A stretch of 64,000 nucleotides of DNA from Longicatena caecimuris. Its GTDB lineage: Bacteria > Bacillota_I > Bacilli_A > Erysipelotrichales > Erysipelotrichaceae. The notes under the pieces were generated by a model. The model was not told the DNA's origin. It was given only the letters and a program-made list of their open reading frames with translations, and made no database searches. This document shows, piece by piece, positions 8,586 to 16,666 of the stretch; position 1 is the first letter of the stretch; each line of letters begins with the position of its first letter. The position numbers were made by a program, and so were the translations under genes. The stretch lies in contig NZ_SMBP01000006.1 of assembly GCF_004341945.1 (NCBI RefSeq), forward strand, positions 81,753 through 145,752. The letters run 5' to 3'.

Positions 8586-9122
8586 ATGAGAGTGTTATGT
8601 ATTTTAACGGATGGTTATGAAGAATTAGAAGCTGTAGGAACCATTGCTTTATTAAGAAGAGCAGGAATTGACATGGATATCAGTGCCGTATCCGCAAAAG
8701 AAGCATGCGGACGTTTCCATATCACGATGAGCAATCTGTTAGATCTGGATACGATCGATCCGAATGCATATGACGTTTTATTCTTCCCTGGAGGACCACA
8801 TTATCAGATATTAGAAGCCAATGATAACGTCATGGCTATTTTAAAAACCTTCATGGATGCAGATAAAGTTGTTGCCGCTATTTGTGCAGCACCGACCATA
8901 TTAGGCCGTCAAGGGTATTTAAAAGGTAAAAACTACACCTGCTTTACTAGCATGAATGAAGATTTCGGTGGCACGTATGTAGATCAATATACCGTAACGG
9001 ATGGCAATCTGATCACCGGAAGAAGTGCAGCAGCTGTAATTGACTTTGCGTTTGCTATCATTGAAAAGCTAGCAGGTAAAGAAAAGGCCGAAGCAGTAAA
9101 AAACGAAATCTATTATTATTAA
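8586..9122 (+). CDS. DJ-1/PfpI family protein (DJ-1 subclade)
   Basis: This 178-residue protein has the DJ-1 layout: an early glutamate in GYEELEAV (residues 10-17), FFPGG near 66-70, and the nucleophilic elbow AAICAAPTILG with Cys100. The Glu and Cys pair marks the DJ-1/YajL/ThiJ branch, whose members respond to oxidative or carbonyl stress; the reaction is debated. The open frame begins at 8511, but AAAGGAGG lies seven bases before the ATG at 8586 and homologues start MRVL-like, so 8586 is chosen. It is monocistronic and ends at a strong two-way terminator. Confidence 0.88.
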   Translation: MRVLCILTDGYEELEAVGTIALLRRAGIDMDISAVSAKEACGRFHITMSNLLDLDTIDPNAYDVLFFPGGPHYQILEANDNVMAILKTFMDADKVVAAICAAPTILGRQGYLKGKNYTCFTSMNEDFGGTYVDQYTVTDGNLITGRSAAAVIDFAFAIIEKLAGKEKAEAVKNEIYYY

Positions 9123-9142
9123 AAGACTTTCATTATCCTAAT

Positions 9143-9190
9143 AAAAAGCATATGTGATTGCTGTCAAATGACGCTAGCCATATGCTTTTT
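9143..9190. terminator. two-way terminator between convergent genes
   Basis: AAAAAGCATATG (9143-9154) and CATATGCTTTTT (9179-9190) pair over 12 bases with U-runs in both directions. It serves the DJ-1 gene on plus and the GNAT gene on minus. Confidence 0.85.
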
Positions 9191-9192
9191 TC

Positions 9193-9666
9193 CTATTTAC
9201 AAGTAACTTCTTCCGTTTTACAAATCATCATTTGACAGGGATTCCATTCATCCCATAATGGTAATACCTCTACATCCACAAAATTAAGCGAACGATAAAA
9301 GGCATAGGTTCTTAAATAATATTCATCTTTCGCCTCAGGTGCCAATGTTTTCACCTGAAGATAATAATAACCATGCGTCTTCGCATAGGCCACTACCGCT
9401 TGCATCATGGTGTTGCCAATTCCCTGACGATGATAGGTTGGCAAAATCCCGAGCACATACAGTTCTAAAGTTTTCTCGCTCGTTGGCTTTAAGGTGATAA
9501 AACCAATCAGCTTTGTTTCCTCAAAACAACCAAGGACAGTAAGCTTTTGACTTTCTACTACATAACTTTCTAAAGAATCCGGAAGACCAAACCAATCAGG
9601 TAACGCTAATAAGATAGTTTTGATATCCGCTTTTTCATCCATGTTTAATAAACGTATTTCTCGCAT
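9193..9666 (-). CDS. GNAT family N-acetyltransferase
   Basis: A GNAT-fold acetyltransferase of about 157 residues. Visible family parts are the central strand (KLIGFITLKPTSEKTLELYVLGI) followed by the acetyl-CoA loop RRQGIGNTM-type motif (here HRQGIGNTMMQAVVAYA). The acceptor cannot be told. The open frame starts at 9684, but AAAGGA lies nine bases before the ATG at 9666 while the two upstream ATGs overlap or abut it, so 9666 is preferred. The 5' region holds a hairpin with a U-run and a possible upstream ORF, so attenuation is possible. Confidence 0.8.
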   Translation of the reverse strand: MREIRLLNMDEKADIKTILLALPDWFGLPDSLESYVVESQKLTVLGCFEETKLIGFITLKPTSEKTLELYVLGILPTYHRQGIGNTMMQAVVAYAKTHGYYYLQVKTLAPEAKDEYYLRTYAFYRSLNFVDVEVLPLWDEWNPCQMMICKTEEVTCK

Positions 9667-9680
9667 TTTTTTCATTCCTT

Positions 9681-9833
9681 TCAATAAACATAAAAAAACA
9701 GCACTCCTTGTGCCGCAAGCATAAAAATCCTAACGGCAAGGACAAAATTAGGTAACATAAAAATGGATGATTCATCCTTATGCCCTATTCTCGTTATCCT
9801 TTTACCGTTGCCGACAGCAGAAATATCCACCAT
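9681..9833 (-). CDS. possible 50-residue upstream ORF before the GNAT gene
   Basis: This frame reads MVDISAVGNGKRITRIG at its start and ends in a hydrophobic segment (FVLAVRIFMLAAQGVLFF). GGAGG lies 11 bases upstream of its ATG, a long spacing. Its stop is 14 bases before the GNAT start. The plus strand across the same DNA is also open for 61 codons (9763-9948), so only one, or neither, may be real. A conserved RNA element read as protein is an alternative. No function is assigned. Confidence 0.3.
   Translation of the reverse strand: MVDISAVGNGKRITRIGHKDESSIFMLPNFVLAVRIFMLAAQGVLFFYVY
9706..9741 (-). promoter_or_regulatory. terminator-like hairpin in the GNAT leader
   Basis: On the minus strand CCTTGCCG pairs imperfectly with CGGCA-C-AAGG, followed after AGTGCTG by seven Ts, just upstream of the GNAT ribosome site. 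It may be an attenuator or an upstream terminator. Confidence 0.35.
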
Positions 9834-10003
9834 CGAAAATATCGCCTCCAAATTAGCTTATCGCTTTGTTTTATTAAGTTTACCATATAGAAAAAGAAAA
9901 CACAAATTACGAAATCAGCTGGGTTATCATGGTTATCCTTTAAAATAGGATATAAATTATAAAAAAAGTTATGTAGGACACTCACAAGTGAAACGAACTG
10001 TGC
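9834..10003. other. intergenic sequence before the corA leader
   Basis: AT-rich and without a convincing gene. A small hairpin (TATCCT with AGGATA, 9934-9952) is followed by A-rich sequence. Confidence 0.3.
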
Positions 10004-10009
10004 TATAAT
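10004..10009 (+). promoter_or_regulatory. extended -10 promoter of the corA leader transcript
   Basis: TATAAT preceded by TGC gives an extended -10 element. No clear -35 is visible. Transcription would begin near 10016, about 25 bases before the leader ATG. Confidence 0.6.
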
Positions 10010-10040
10010 AAACAAGCTAAGAAGAAAGAAGGTGTTGTAT

Positions 10041-10124
10041 ATGTCTCCAGAGCCGGAAAGCCCATGTCAAAATAAGATAAGAAAACACATAACAGGAGGC
10101 AGTATACAAACCAGCCTCCTGTAA
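10041..10124 (+). CDS. 27-residue leader peptide, probable Mg2+-sensing nascent chain
   Basis: The ORF starts with ATG eight bases after GAAGG and stops 13 bases before the Mg2+ transporter start. Its N-terminus is MSPEPESP, an alternating acidic-proline run, and the tail is QTSLL. Acidic/proline-rich N-terminal chains are known to destabilise the translating ribosome at low Mg2+ (E. coli and Salmonella MgtL, which begins MEPDP). That property, the position before a CorA-type Mg2+ transporter and the overlap of its last codons with a hairpin that competes for the corA ribosome site all suggest a regulatory leader peptide. The ORF and its ribosome site are seen; the Mg2+ role is inferred. Confidence 0.75.
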   Translation: MSPEPESPCQNKIRKHITGGSIQTSLL

Positions 10125-10132
10125 AAAGGAGG
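10092..10132 (+). promoter_or_regulatory. mutually exclusive hairpins controlling the corA ribosome site
   Basis: ACAGGAGGC (10092-10100) pairs perfectly with GCCTCCTGT (10114-10122). The same 3' arm (CCTCCT, 10115-10120) can instead pair with AGGAGG (10127-10132), the corA ribosome site, across a six-base loop. The upstream hairpin therefore frees the site and the downstream one hides it. Both arms of the upstream hairpin lie within the leader ORF. Confidence 0.7.
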
Positions 10133-10137
10133 TACGT

Positions 10138-11082
10138 ATGATTGAATTTTACAAAACTTTTGGCACGATGACCAAAAAAATCGACAAACCAGAAAAAGGA
10201 TGCTGGATCAGCGCTATTGCGCCTACCCAAGAAGAATGTGATTATTTAATTCAAGAAATTGGTGTTCTCCCTGAATTCGTCAAAGCGAGTTTGGATGAAG
10301 AAGAAAGTTCTCATATCGATCATGATGAAGACGAAGGACAAACGCTTGTCATTGTCGATTATCCTAATGCTGATGAAGATGAAAATACAGATGAAAATAC
10401 ATTGCTTTATACAACCTTACCACTTGGTGTTATCATTATGAAGGGTTGTATCGTAACAATCTCTTTATATGATAATCTCAATATCGAAGATATGGCAAAA
10501 GGTCGTATTAAAGGGATGAATACAGATCTTAAAACGCGTTTCTTATTATTGCTGCTGTTGAAGATTTCACAGCGTTTCCTAATCTATCTGCGTCAGATTG
10601 ATCGCGTATCTTCAAGAACAGAACGTAATCTTCACCAATCTATGAAAAATAAAGAATTGATTCAAATGTTGGGCTTAGAAAAATCTCTTGTTTACTTCTC
10701 GACTTCTTTAAAATCAGATGAAGTTACGCTCAATAAGATCATGCGTGGAAAGCTGATCAAACTATATGAAGAAGATCAGGACATCCTAGAAGATGTGATG
10801 ATTGAAATCCATCAGGCAATCGAGATGTGTAATATTTATTCCGGTATTCTATCAGGAACGATGGATGCCTTCGCTTCCGTCATCTCTAATAACCTAAATA
10901 TTGTTATGAAAGTATTAACCGTTATTACCATCGTCATGGCGATACCAAACATTATCTTCAGTTTTTATGGTATGAATGTAGAAGGTTTGCCAATTCCACA
11001 ATGGTGGTTCCCTACCTTAGTCGCCATTATTGCCTGTGTCATTGCCACCTTTATCTTTAAGAAAAAAGATATGTTCCATTAA
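10138..11082 (+). CDS. corA: CorA-family Mg2+ transporter
   Basis: This 314-residue protein has a large soluble N-terminal domain and two C-terminal membrane helices (about residues 255-275 and 288-308). The CorA signature GMN is present (FYGMNVEGLP) at the end of the first helix and forms the selectivity ring of the pentameric channel. CorA proteins carry Mg2+ and sometimes Co2+ or Ni2+. The acidic N-terminal region (DEEESSHIDHDEDEGQ) is unusually rich in Asp/Glu and could bind regulatory Mg2+. AAAGGAGGT precedes the ATG by five bases. It lies behind a leader ORF and a competing hairpin, so translation is probably regulated. It ends at a strong terminator. Confidence 0.9.
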   Translation: MIEFYKTFGTMTKKIDKPEKGCWISAIAPTQEECDYLIQEIGVLPEFVKASLDEEESSHIDHDEDEGQTLVIVDYPNADEDENTDENTLLYTTLPLGVIIMKGCIVTISLYDNLNIEDMAKGRIKGMNTDLKTRFLLLLLLKISQRFLIYLRQIDRVSSRTERNLHQSMKNKELIQMLGLEKSLVYFSTSLKSDEVTLNKIMRGKLIKLYEEDQDILEDVMIEIHQAIEMCNIYSGILSGTMDAFASVISNNLNIVMKVLTVITIVMAIPNIIFSFYGMNVEGLPIPQWWFPTLVAIIACVIATFIFKKKDMFH

Positions 11083-11089
11083 ACATACG

Positions 11090-11115
11090 CCCATAGTCAG
11101 CTATGGGATTTTTTA
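11090..11115 (+). terminator. terminator of corA
   Basis: CCCATAG, loop TCAG, CTATGGG, then ATTTTTTAT. Confidence 0.85.
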
Positions 11116-11123
11116 TGCGACAT

Positions 11124-11173
11124 CTTAAGATATCTTAAGCCATATATGGAAATAAAATCATATATGCTACAAT
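11124..11173 (+). promoter_or_regulatory. palindromes and extended -10 before the 11197 gene
   Basis: A 16-bp perfect palindrome CTTAAGATATCTTAAG (11124-11139) is followed at once by the 10-bp palindrome CCATATATGG (11140-11149) and then TGCTACAAT (extended -10, TACAAT 11168-11173). The palindromes could be operators; no candidate regulator is adjacent. Confidence 0.45.
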
Positions 11174-11196
11174 AAAGCGCAAGGGGGAATCAAATT

Positions 11197-12513
11197 ATGG
11201 AAAATCAACAACATACGACACACATTCTGCGACGCATTGTTGTAGGCTTATGCTTAACGATGTTTACGGTGCAATTTGCATATCTGGATGTTTTTTTACC
11301 ATTGATCGGTATAGGTCTTATGACCTACCATCTATGGACATTACATAGACACAATGCATACTTTCAGCATGCCTTTTTCAGCGAGATTGGATTGGCCATT
11401 CTCTTTCTAATACAAACAAGCATAGCTGCTACTCCTTATATGGATGGTATCTTACTGCTATCCATCGTATCCATCGCGTTACAAGTATATTTTATCCAAC
11501 AGTTTTCAAAGGCGATAGAATCACTTTATATCGATGCGCAGCTAACACAACGCTACCCTATGAAGAACGTACGGATTGCTTATCTGCTCTATATCCTTTT
11601 CGTATTACTAAGTTATTTCTTTCTTCTATTTGGAATTATTGCCATCATCATAGGATTGGGATTGCTTATTTATATAGCATATCAGCTGTTTCACTCCATT
11701 CATCAATTATTGAACGCCGATATCCAAATAGAAACAGAACAACCTCATGTATCCTTTTTCGCCATCGCTCTTATTTACACAAGCGTTCTCGCCATTGGGG
11801 TGTATGGAATGACCAAAATGTTTATGACCTATGAAACCGTGTCCTATGAAGAAGTAACACCAGCTTCTACCCAAGTACAAAAAGCGCTAATCAAGAAAGG
11901 CATGCCACAAGCTATTGCTGCAGAATTATGCAATGAAGATGCCCTTGTTCTGAATACGGCAACGAACTTCAAAGTAAAAACCACAAAAATCCATTATGAT
12001 GAGCTGCCTGCATTTCCTTTCACCAGTGTGACTGCTAGAAGTACGGATGGTGCGATCATAATCTTAGGATTCATCGATTGGAATCAGTTGCCAACGACAC
12101 ATACTGCCATGATGAAAGCACAATTGACGATGCAGAAACTGGAAGAAGATAACACCATGGTTAAGTATGTACAGCTCTATCAAGAGAACAAATACCATTA
12201 TGCCAGTGAAATTTATGATGATGAATCCTTCTCTTTCAAAAAAGGAAACAAACGTAAGAGTTATTTTATCATGCAATACAACTCGCCCTATCAGGAAAAG
12301 TGCCTATTGCATATAGACATCCTATATCGCAATGATGCATTCGTTTATCCTTACCGTGAGTTCACTACGTATCAAGCAGGAAACAGTTTCCCAGATGCTT
12401 TGGTACAAACCTATCCCTCCTACGGAGTTTCCCACATCACGTTTGATACAGAAATTAGCGTTGATGGAAAAACCTATTCAAAAGATACGCATGAACAAAA
12501 CGATGATTTATAA
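11197..12513 (+). CDS. polytopic membrane protein of unknown function
   Basis: This 438-residue protein is not recognised. The first 210 residues hold about six hydrophobic helices, including LLYILFVLLSYFFLLFGI, and end with VSFFAIALIYTSVLAIGVYG. The second half (about 220-438) is soluble and probably extracytoplasmic, beginning with an ETVSYEEVTPAS linker. No catalytic motif is apparent. AAGGGGG precedes the ATG by nine bases. The soluble domain resembles putative sensor or adhesion domains only in general composition, so no role is given. It is monocistronic with its own promoter and terminator. Confidence 0.55.
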   Translation: MENQQHTTHILRRIVVGLCLTMFTVQFAYLDVFLPLIGIGLMTYHLWTLHRHNAYFQHAFFSEIGLAILFLIQTSIAATPYMDGILLLSIVSIALQVYFIQQFSKAIESLYIDAQLTQRYPMKNVRIAYLLYILFVLLSYFFLLFGIIAIIIGLGLLIYIAYQLFHSIHQLLNADIQIETEQPHVSFFAIALIYTSVLAIGVYGMTKMFMTYETVSYEEVTPASTQVQKALIKKGMPQAIAAELCNEDALVLNTATNFKVKTTKIHYDELPAFPFTSVTARSTDGAIIILGFIDWNQLPTTHTAMMKAQLTMQKLEEDNTMVKYVQLYQENKYHYASEIYDDESFSFKKGNKRKSYFIMQYNSPYQEKCLLHIDILYRNDAFVYPYREFTTYQAGNSFPDALVQTYPSYGVSHITFDTEISVDGKTYSKDTHEQNDDL

Positions 12514-12526
12514 ATAACTTTAGATA

Positions 12527-12568
12527 AAAAATACCTACTGCCATATTGGTTACACAGTAGGTATTTTT
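12527..12568. terminator. two-way terminator between convergent genes
   Basis: AAAAATACCTACTG (12527-12540) pairs with CAGTAGGTATTTTT (12555-12568), a perfect 14-bp stem with U-runs both ways. Confidence 0.9.
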
Positions 12569-12577
12569 CTTATCTTT

Positions 12578-13261
12578 TTATTTAGCCGCATCCAGCATCG
12601 TACTGTCTTCTCCACACAATGCTTCAAAGTCTTTTGTAAAGACATCAACAGCAATTCTTGCGGCATCTACTTTAATCAAGCCTTCAATAACATCCGGAGC
12701 AATCGTACTAGCTCCTAACCCATACTTCGCCAATTCCAGCACCTGTTGGGAATTTTTAAAGCTTGCGGCTAGTAATTCTGTTTTTAAACCGGCCTTCTTC
12801 AGCATATCATGAATATCTTTAGCAACCTGAATACCATTGCTGCCAAGATTATCAATACGATTGACATATGGTGCTACATAGGCAGCACCGGCTTTCCCTG
12901 CCAAATATCCCTGCATTTGATTATAAATAGCTGTTCCTGTTACATTTGCACCTTCTTTGGCCAACAGACGAATTGCCTTTAAGCCTTCCGGTACCACCGG
13001 CACTTTAATAAAGGTATTTTCCCCAAGCACTTCCTGAATCTTATGCGCCTCTACCACCATATCCTCTGCTTTGGCGGAAATGACTTGTACATGTAAATCC
13101 GCATCTTTCCCAATGAAAGCACGAATTTCTTTCAATACCTCAAATGGATTGCGTCCAGTCTTTTTCAAAATGGTAGGATTGCAAGTGACCCCATCTACTG
13201 GATATACCTCATAAATCTTTTTAATCTCCTTAAGATCTGCGTTATCTACTAAAATTTTCAT
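12578..13261 (-). CDS. fsa: fructose-6-phosphate aldolase / transaldolase-like protein
   Basis: The 227-residue length fits the small decameric transaldolase-like aldolases (FSA, TalC/MipB). The catalytic Schiff-base Lys is K86 in FIKVPV, and CNPTILKKTG and APYVNRIDN are family motifs. FSA cleaves fructose 6-phosphate or 1-deoxyfructose 6-phosphate to glyceraldehyde 3-phosphate and a dihydroxyacetone or hydroxyacetone. It follows a glycyl-radical enzyme and its activase in one operon, the same order as E. coli ybiW-ybiY-fsaA, so it probably cleaves the product of that enzyme. AAGGAGA precedes the ATG. Confidence 0.85.
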   Translation of the reverse strand: MKILVDNADLKEIKKIYEVYPVDGVTCNPTILKKTGRNPFEVLKEIRAFIGKDADLHVQVISAKAEDMVVEAHKIQEVLGENTFIKVPVVPEGLKAIRLLAKEGANVTGTAIYNQMQGYLAGKAGAAYVAPYVNRIDNLGSNGIQVAKDIHDMLKKAGLKTELLAASFKNSQQVLELAKYGLGASTIAPDVIEGLIKVDAARIAVDVFTKDFEALCGEDSTMLDAAK

Positions 13262-13275
13262 GTTATTTTCTCTCC

Positions 13276-14223
13276 TTATTCCTTAATAAATTGTTGGATG
13301 CCATGGGTTTGGGCAATGGCATAAAATTGTTCCATTTGTTCATTTGTATACAGCTTAGGATTTTCATCAAAACAATATTCCATATCCAGATAGCTATATT
13401 TGGCTTTTGCTAATGGATTGTAATTTAACAGTTCATAGCGCACCTTGGAATAGCAATTGCTGATAAAGGTGGAAATAGCCGCAATGTTGTCTGGTGTAGC
13501 GGTAAGTTTAGGAATCAATGGTGTACGTATGGTTACAACATCTTTTTTCTCACTCTGTAACAGAAAGGCGATGTTTTCTTTAATTTGCTTATTGTCAACA
13601 CCAGTATAGCTTTTGTGCAAAGCACTGTCAAATACTTTCAAATCCACGTAAATCTGATCAAGATATGGCAATGCCTGTTGGATGATTTCCCAATTTGTAT
13701 AAAAGGAAGATTCAATTGCCGTATGCAGCTGCTTTTTCTTACATTCTTTTAAAATCTCAATCAAAAATTCGTGCTGTAAGAAAGGTTCTCCACCGGAAAT
13801 TGTAATACCGCCTTCCCTTTGAAAAAAGACTTCATCTTTTAATAGCTCTTCCATCACTTCTTCTACCGTATAACTGCGACTATCAAACTGCATCGCACGG
13901 GTAGGGCAGGCATCAACAATGCGTTCCCAATCTTCTTGCGCTTCTCGCTGTAGGCACACATGCTGCTGCTTTATGGTGACACCGCCATGCTTGGCGCATT
14001 GTACACAACTGCCGCAATGCAAACATTTGTTTTCCATATATAAGACTTGCGGCTCTTTTTTTAAGCCTTCTGGATTTTGGCACCAGACACAGCGTAAGGG
14101 ACATCCCTTTAAAAACAGCGTTGTCCGAATGCCCTTCCCATCATGTGTCGCAAAGCGTTTGATATCAAACACATTGCCTCGACATTCAGACGTTGTCATA
14201 GCTTGTTCGCGCAATGATTTCAT
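13276..14223 (-). CDS. glycyl-radical enzyme activating protein (radical SAM)
   Basis: This enzyme installs the glycyl radical using S-adenosylmethionine and a [4Fe-4S] cluster. The radical-SAM motif CPLRCVWC follows TLFLKG, and the insert with two further clusters (CLHCGSCVQC ... CPTRAM) is typical of activases of the PflC/YbiY type. GGEPFLQ follows. The open frame reaches 14274; I choose the ATG at 14223 because AGGTGA lies eight bases upstream. The 315 residues then fit the family, and the start overlaps the end of the glycyl-radical gene by 38 bases. An alternative ATG at 14199 has a poor ribosome site. Confidence 0.88.
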   Translation of the reverse strand: MKSLREQAMTTSECRGNVFDIKRFATHDGKGIRTTLFLKGCPLRCVWCQNPEGLKKEPQVLYMENKCLHCGSCVQCAKHGGVTIKQQHVCLQREAQEDWERIVDACPTRAMQFDSRSYTVEEVMEELLKDEVFFQREGGITISGGEPFLQHEFLIEILKECKKKQLHTAIESSFYTNWEIIQQALPYLDQIYVDLKVFDSALHKSYTGVDNKQIKENIAFLLQSEKKDVVTIRTPLIPKLTATPDNIAAISTFISNCYSKVRYELLNYNPLAKAKYSYLDMEYCFDENPKLYTNEQMEQFYAIAQTHGIQQFIKE

Positions 14224-16534
14224 TTTGCAGCTCACCTGCCAATTCGGTAAAATATGCCGTATAGCCAGCCACACGCACGGTCAAAGAACTATATTGTTCC
14301 GGATGTTTCTGCGCGGCCAGTAAATCTTCTTTTCGCACCACATTGAATTGTACATGTGGGATTTCTAACGCTACAAAGGAGCGCAAGAAATTCGCAAATT
14401 TTTGAATACCGGTGTCTGTCTTAAAGAAGTCCGGTAAGAATTTCATATTTAATAAGCCGCCATTGCTTGTTAAATTGTTATCGATACGAGATACAGATTT
14501 CAGCACAGCAGTAGGGCCTTTCAAATCTCTGCCATAGACCGCAGACATTCCACCATCGGCTAAAGGTGTCATAGATAAGCGTCCATCCGCACTGGCACCG
14601 ACATTTTCTCCCATCGGCACATGCGCACTGACCGTATACATTCCGCTATGATAAGGTCCTTTACGATAATTCGTATAAGAGCGCAGGCGCTCACGAAACT
14701 TTCTGGCCCATTTGATACCGAGTTCATCAACCCAAGCAACATCATTGCCATATTTCGGTACACGATTCAATAACATCTGGCGCATGACTTCCTGTCCTTC
14801 AAAGTTGTTATATAGTGCATTTTCCAAATCCTTAGCCAAAAGGCGTTTTTCTTCAAAGACTAGCTGTTTGATAGCTGCTAAAGAATCTGCCAAATTCGCT
14901 ATCTGAATCATCTGAATACCGGATAAATTATAATGTGCACCACCGGCGGTAACATCCATGCCTTGCTTCATGCAATCATCAATAACACTGGACAAAAAAG
15001 GTGTTGGAAGAATATCGATATGTCCTTTTTCCACCTGTTCACAACAAGGAATCATGCGATCTTCAAAATGATACAGCATCTTTTCAAAAGCCGCTTCTAA
15101 TTCTTCAAAGCTTTGATAAGTGCTTAGCGAACCATAATCAGGACCCATCTGTTTACCGGTTAATACATCAATGCCATGATGCAAGGTCAATTCCAATACT
15201 TTATTCATATTGAACATTGCCGCATCGCTCCACCCCAGATTATTGCCCTGTGTCGTTAATTCCACACAGCCGACTATGGCATAATCCATAGCATCCTCAT
15301 GAGAAATACCAAGTTTCTCCATTTCTTGTATAATTGCCTGATCATTAAAGAATTGCGGCATGCCACTGCCTTTTGCCACAACGCGAATGGCATGATGCAA
15401 GAGTTCATCTGAAGTATGGGTATGCAAGCGTACCGATAGATTAGGCTGAGGTAAGCCTAAATCTTCTTGTGCATCTAAGAATAGATGAGAAAGATCATTT
15501 ACATAATCCTTTCCCTGGGCATCTACACCACCAATCGCAATATTGAAGCCAATCGGAAAACCGGCAAAATATTTTGCGCTGTGTTGATTGCGCAAATACA
15601 CAATCTCATTAAATTTCAGCCATAAACATTCAATAATTTCCAAAGCTTTCTCTTTATCTAATCGTCCTTGTTTTATATCTTTTTCATAGTATGGATACAG
15701 TGTTTTATCCAAACGTCCCGGAGAAAAGCTACTAGCATTGCTTTCCATATGCAAAACCACAAACAGCATCCAAACAGATTGAACGGCCTCATGGAAAGAT
15801 TCAGCAGGTTTTTCGCTCAATTTCTTACAAATCCGCGCAACTTCAAGCATATGTGAGCGATATATTTCATCAGCAGTTGATGCACTTGATACTAATAGAT
15901 CATGATAGCGCATATAGAATTTCTTTACGCCTTCCATGACTAAGATCACAGCCTCATAAAAAACTTTTTGTTCTTCCTTGCAAACAGCCAATTGCTGTTT
16001 TGCCTCCTCTAATAAACCGCTCGGCCCCTTTTCCAACCACTCTTTGACATTGGGACAAATATGCCCCTGGGCATGGTCTGTCTGATTGATTTTTACGACC
16101 TTGCCAATTGCGGATATTTCATCTCCACAGCGTTGTTTGACTACATCCTCTAAACTTTTTCCTCGCCAATAGGGAACGATAACCTCACGAAATGTTTTGA
16201 TATCCTCAGGGCGTACATGAAACTTATCCTGTGGTCTAGTGGATATCGTTTCTAATTCTCGATCTACCCAGGAAATCCCGCTTTCCGGAAAAACAACCCC
16301 GTATCGTACACCCTTGGTACGATTCCCGACTATTAATTCTTCCTGTTCTACGCCGATTTCCAATTGACATAACGCATTGTACAAAGCATGTGCACGTTTC
16401 ATGATGATAGGTTCTTGCTCATGTTCCTTATATGTCTGCGTAATGATCAGTGCCTGTTCAATGCTGACATAACGAGGCTGATGAAGCATTTTTTCATTTA
16501 ACGTCGTAATTCTGTTGTTTTCCTTCAGATTCAT
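14186..16534 (-). CDS. glycyl-radical enzyme, eliminase (dehydratase/lyase) type
   Basis: This 782-residue protein has the C-terminal radical motif RVAGYTAYF with Gly757 and an active-site Cys423 in GCVELTTQG. It lacks the Cys-Cys pair of true pyruvate formate-lyase. Instead Glu425 and Asp437 follow the Cys with the C-x-E and 14-residue C-to-D spacing of glycerol dehydratase-like eliminases, and a QGHICPN segment matches their substrate-binding His region. The downstream activase and FSA reproduce the ybiW-ybiY-fsaA cluster, whose enzyme has been linked to 1,5-anhydroglucitol 6-phosphate lysis. A sugar-phosphate lyase is therefore my favoured inference. AAGGAGG precedes the ATG. Confidence 0.88.
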   Translation of the reverse strand: MNLKENNRITTLNEKMLHQPRYVSIEQALIITQTYKEHEQEPIIMKRAHALYNALCQLEIGVEQEELIVGNRTKGVRYGVVFPESGISWVDRELETISTRPQDKFHVRPEDIKTFREVIVPYWRGKSLEDVVKQRCGDEISAIGKVVKINQTDHAQGHICPNVKEWLEKGPSGLLEEAKQQLAVCKEEQKVFYEAVILVMEGVKKFYMRYHDLLVSSASTADEIYRSHMLEVARICKKLSEKPAESFHEAVQSVWMLFVVLHMESNASSFSPGRLDKTLYPYYEKDIKQGRLDKEKALEIIECLWLKFNEIVYLRNQHSAKYFAGFPIGFNIAIGGVDAQGKDYVNDLSHLFLDAQEDLGLPQPNLSVRLHTHTSDELLHHAIRVVAKGSGMPQFFNDQAIIQEMEKLGISHEDAMDYAIVGCVELTTQGNNLGWSDAAMFNMNKVLELTLHHGIDVLTGKQMGPDYGSLSTYQSFEELEAAFEKMLYHFEDRMIPCCEQVEKGHIDILPTPFLSSVIDDCMKQGMDVTAGGAHYNLSGIQMIQIANLADSLAAIKQLVFEEKRLLAKDLENALYNNFEGQEVMRQMLLNRVPKYGNDVAWVDELGIKWARKFRERLRSYTNYRKGPYHSGMYTVSAHVPMGENVGASADGRLSMTPLADGGMSAVYGRDLKGPTAVLKSVSRIDNNLTSNGGLLNMKFLPDFFKTDTGIQKFANFLRSFVALEIPHVQFNVVRKEDLLAAQKHPEQYSSLTVRVAGYTAYFTELAGELQNEIIARTSYDNV

Positions 16535-16557
16535 TCACACATCCTCCTTATGCCTTC

Positions 16558-16585
16558 ATTATAGTATAATTTTTCTTATTGTCAA
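16558..16585 (-). promoter_or_regulatory. promoter of the glycyl-radical operon with A-rich direct repeats
   Basis: Minus-strand TTGACA (16580-16585) and TATAAT (16558-16563) are 16 bases apart. Just upstream (16590-16620) AGTAATAAA is repeated with AAA spacers. A similar TAATAAAAAG lies upstream of the deoR-type gene near 17570, so it might be a shared operator. Confidence 0.6.
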
Positions 16586-16631
16586 TCATTTCTTTATTAC
16601 TTTTTATTACTTTTTATTGTTTTTCTACAAT

Positions 16632-16656
16632 AAAAAAGCTCTCTGACAGAAAGCTT
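16632..16656 (-). terminator. terminator of the DeoR-type regulator gene
   Basis: On the minus strand AAGCTTTCT, loop GTC, AGAGAGCTT, then TTTTT. Confidence 0.75.
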
Positions 16657-16666
16657 CTTCTCTATC

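Noticed and set aside
9763..9948. 61-codon plus-strand frame
   Set aside because: No ribosome site before its ATG. Kept only as part of the both-strands-open observation.
9690..10137. M-box (Mg2+) riboswitch before corA
   Set aside because: Some words (TTAGGT, TGCCC) occur, but the ordered conserved blocks are missing and the region lies upstream of the mapped -10 at 10004.
14186..16534. Pyruvate formate-lyase (pflB)
   Set aside because: There is a single active-site Cys followed by V-E rather than the Cys-Cys pair; residues fit the eliminase branch.
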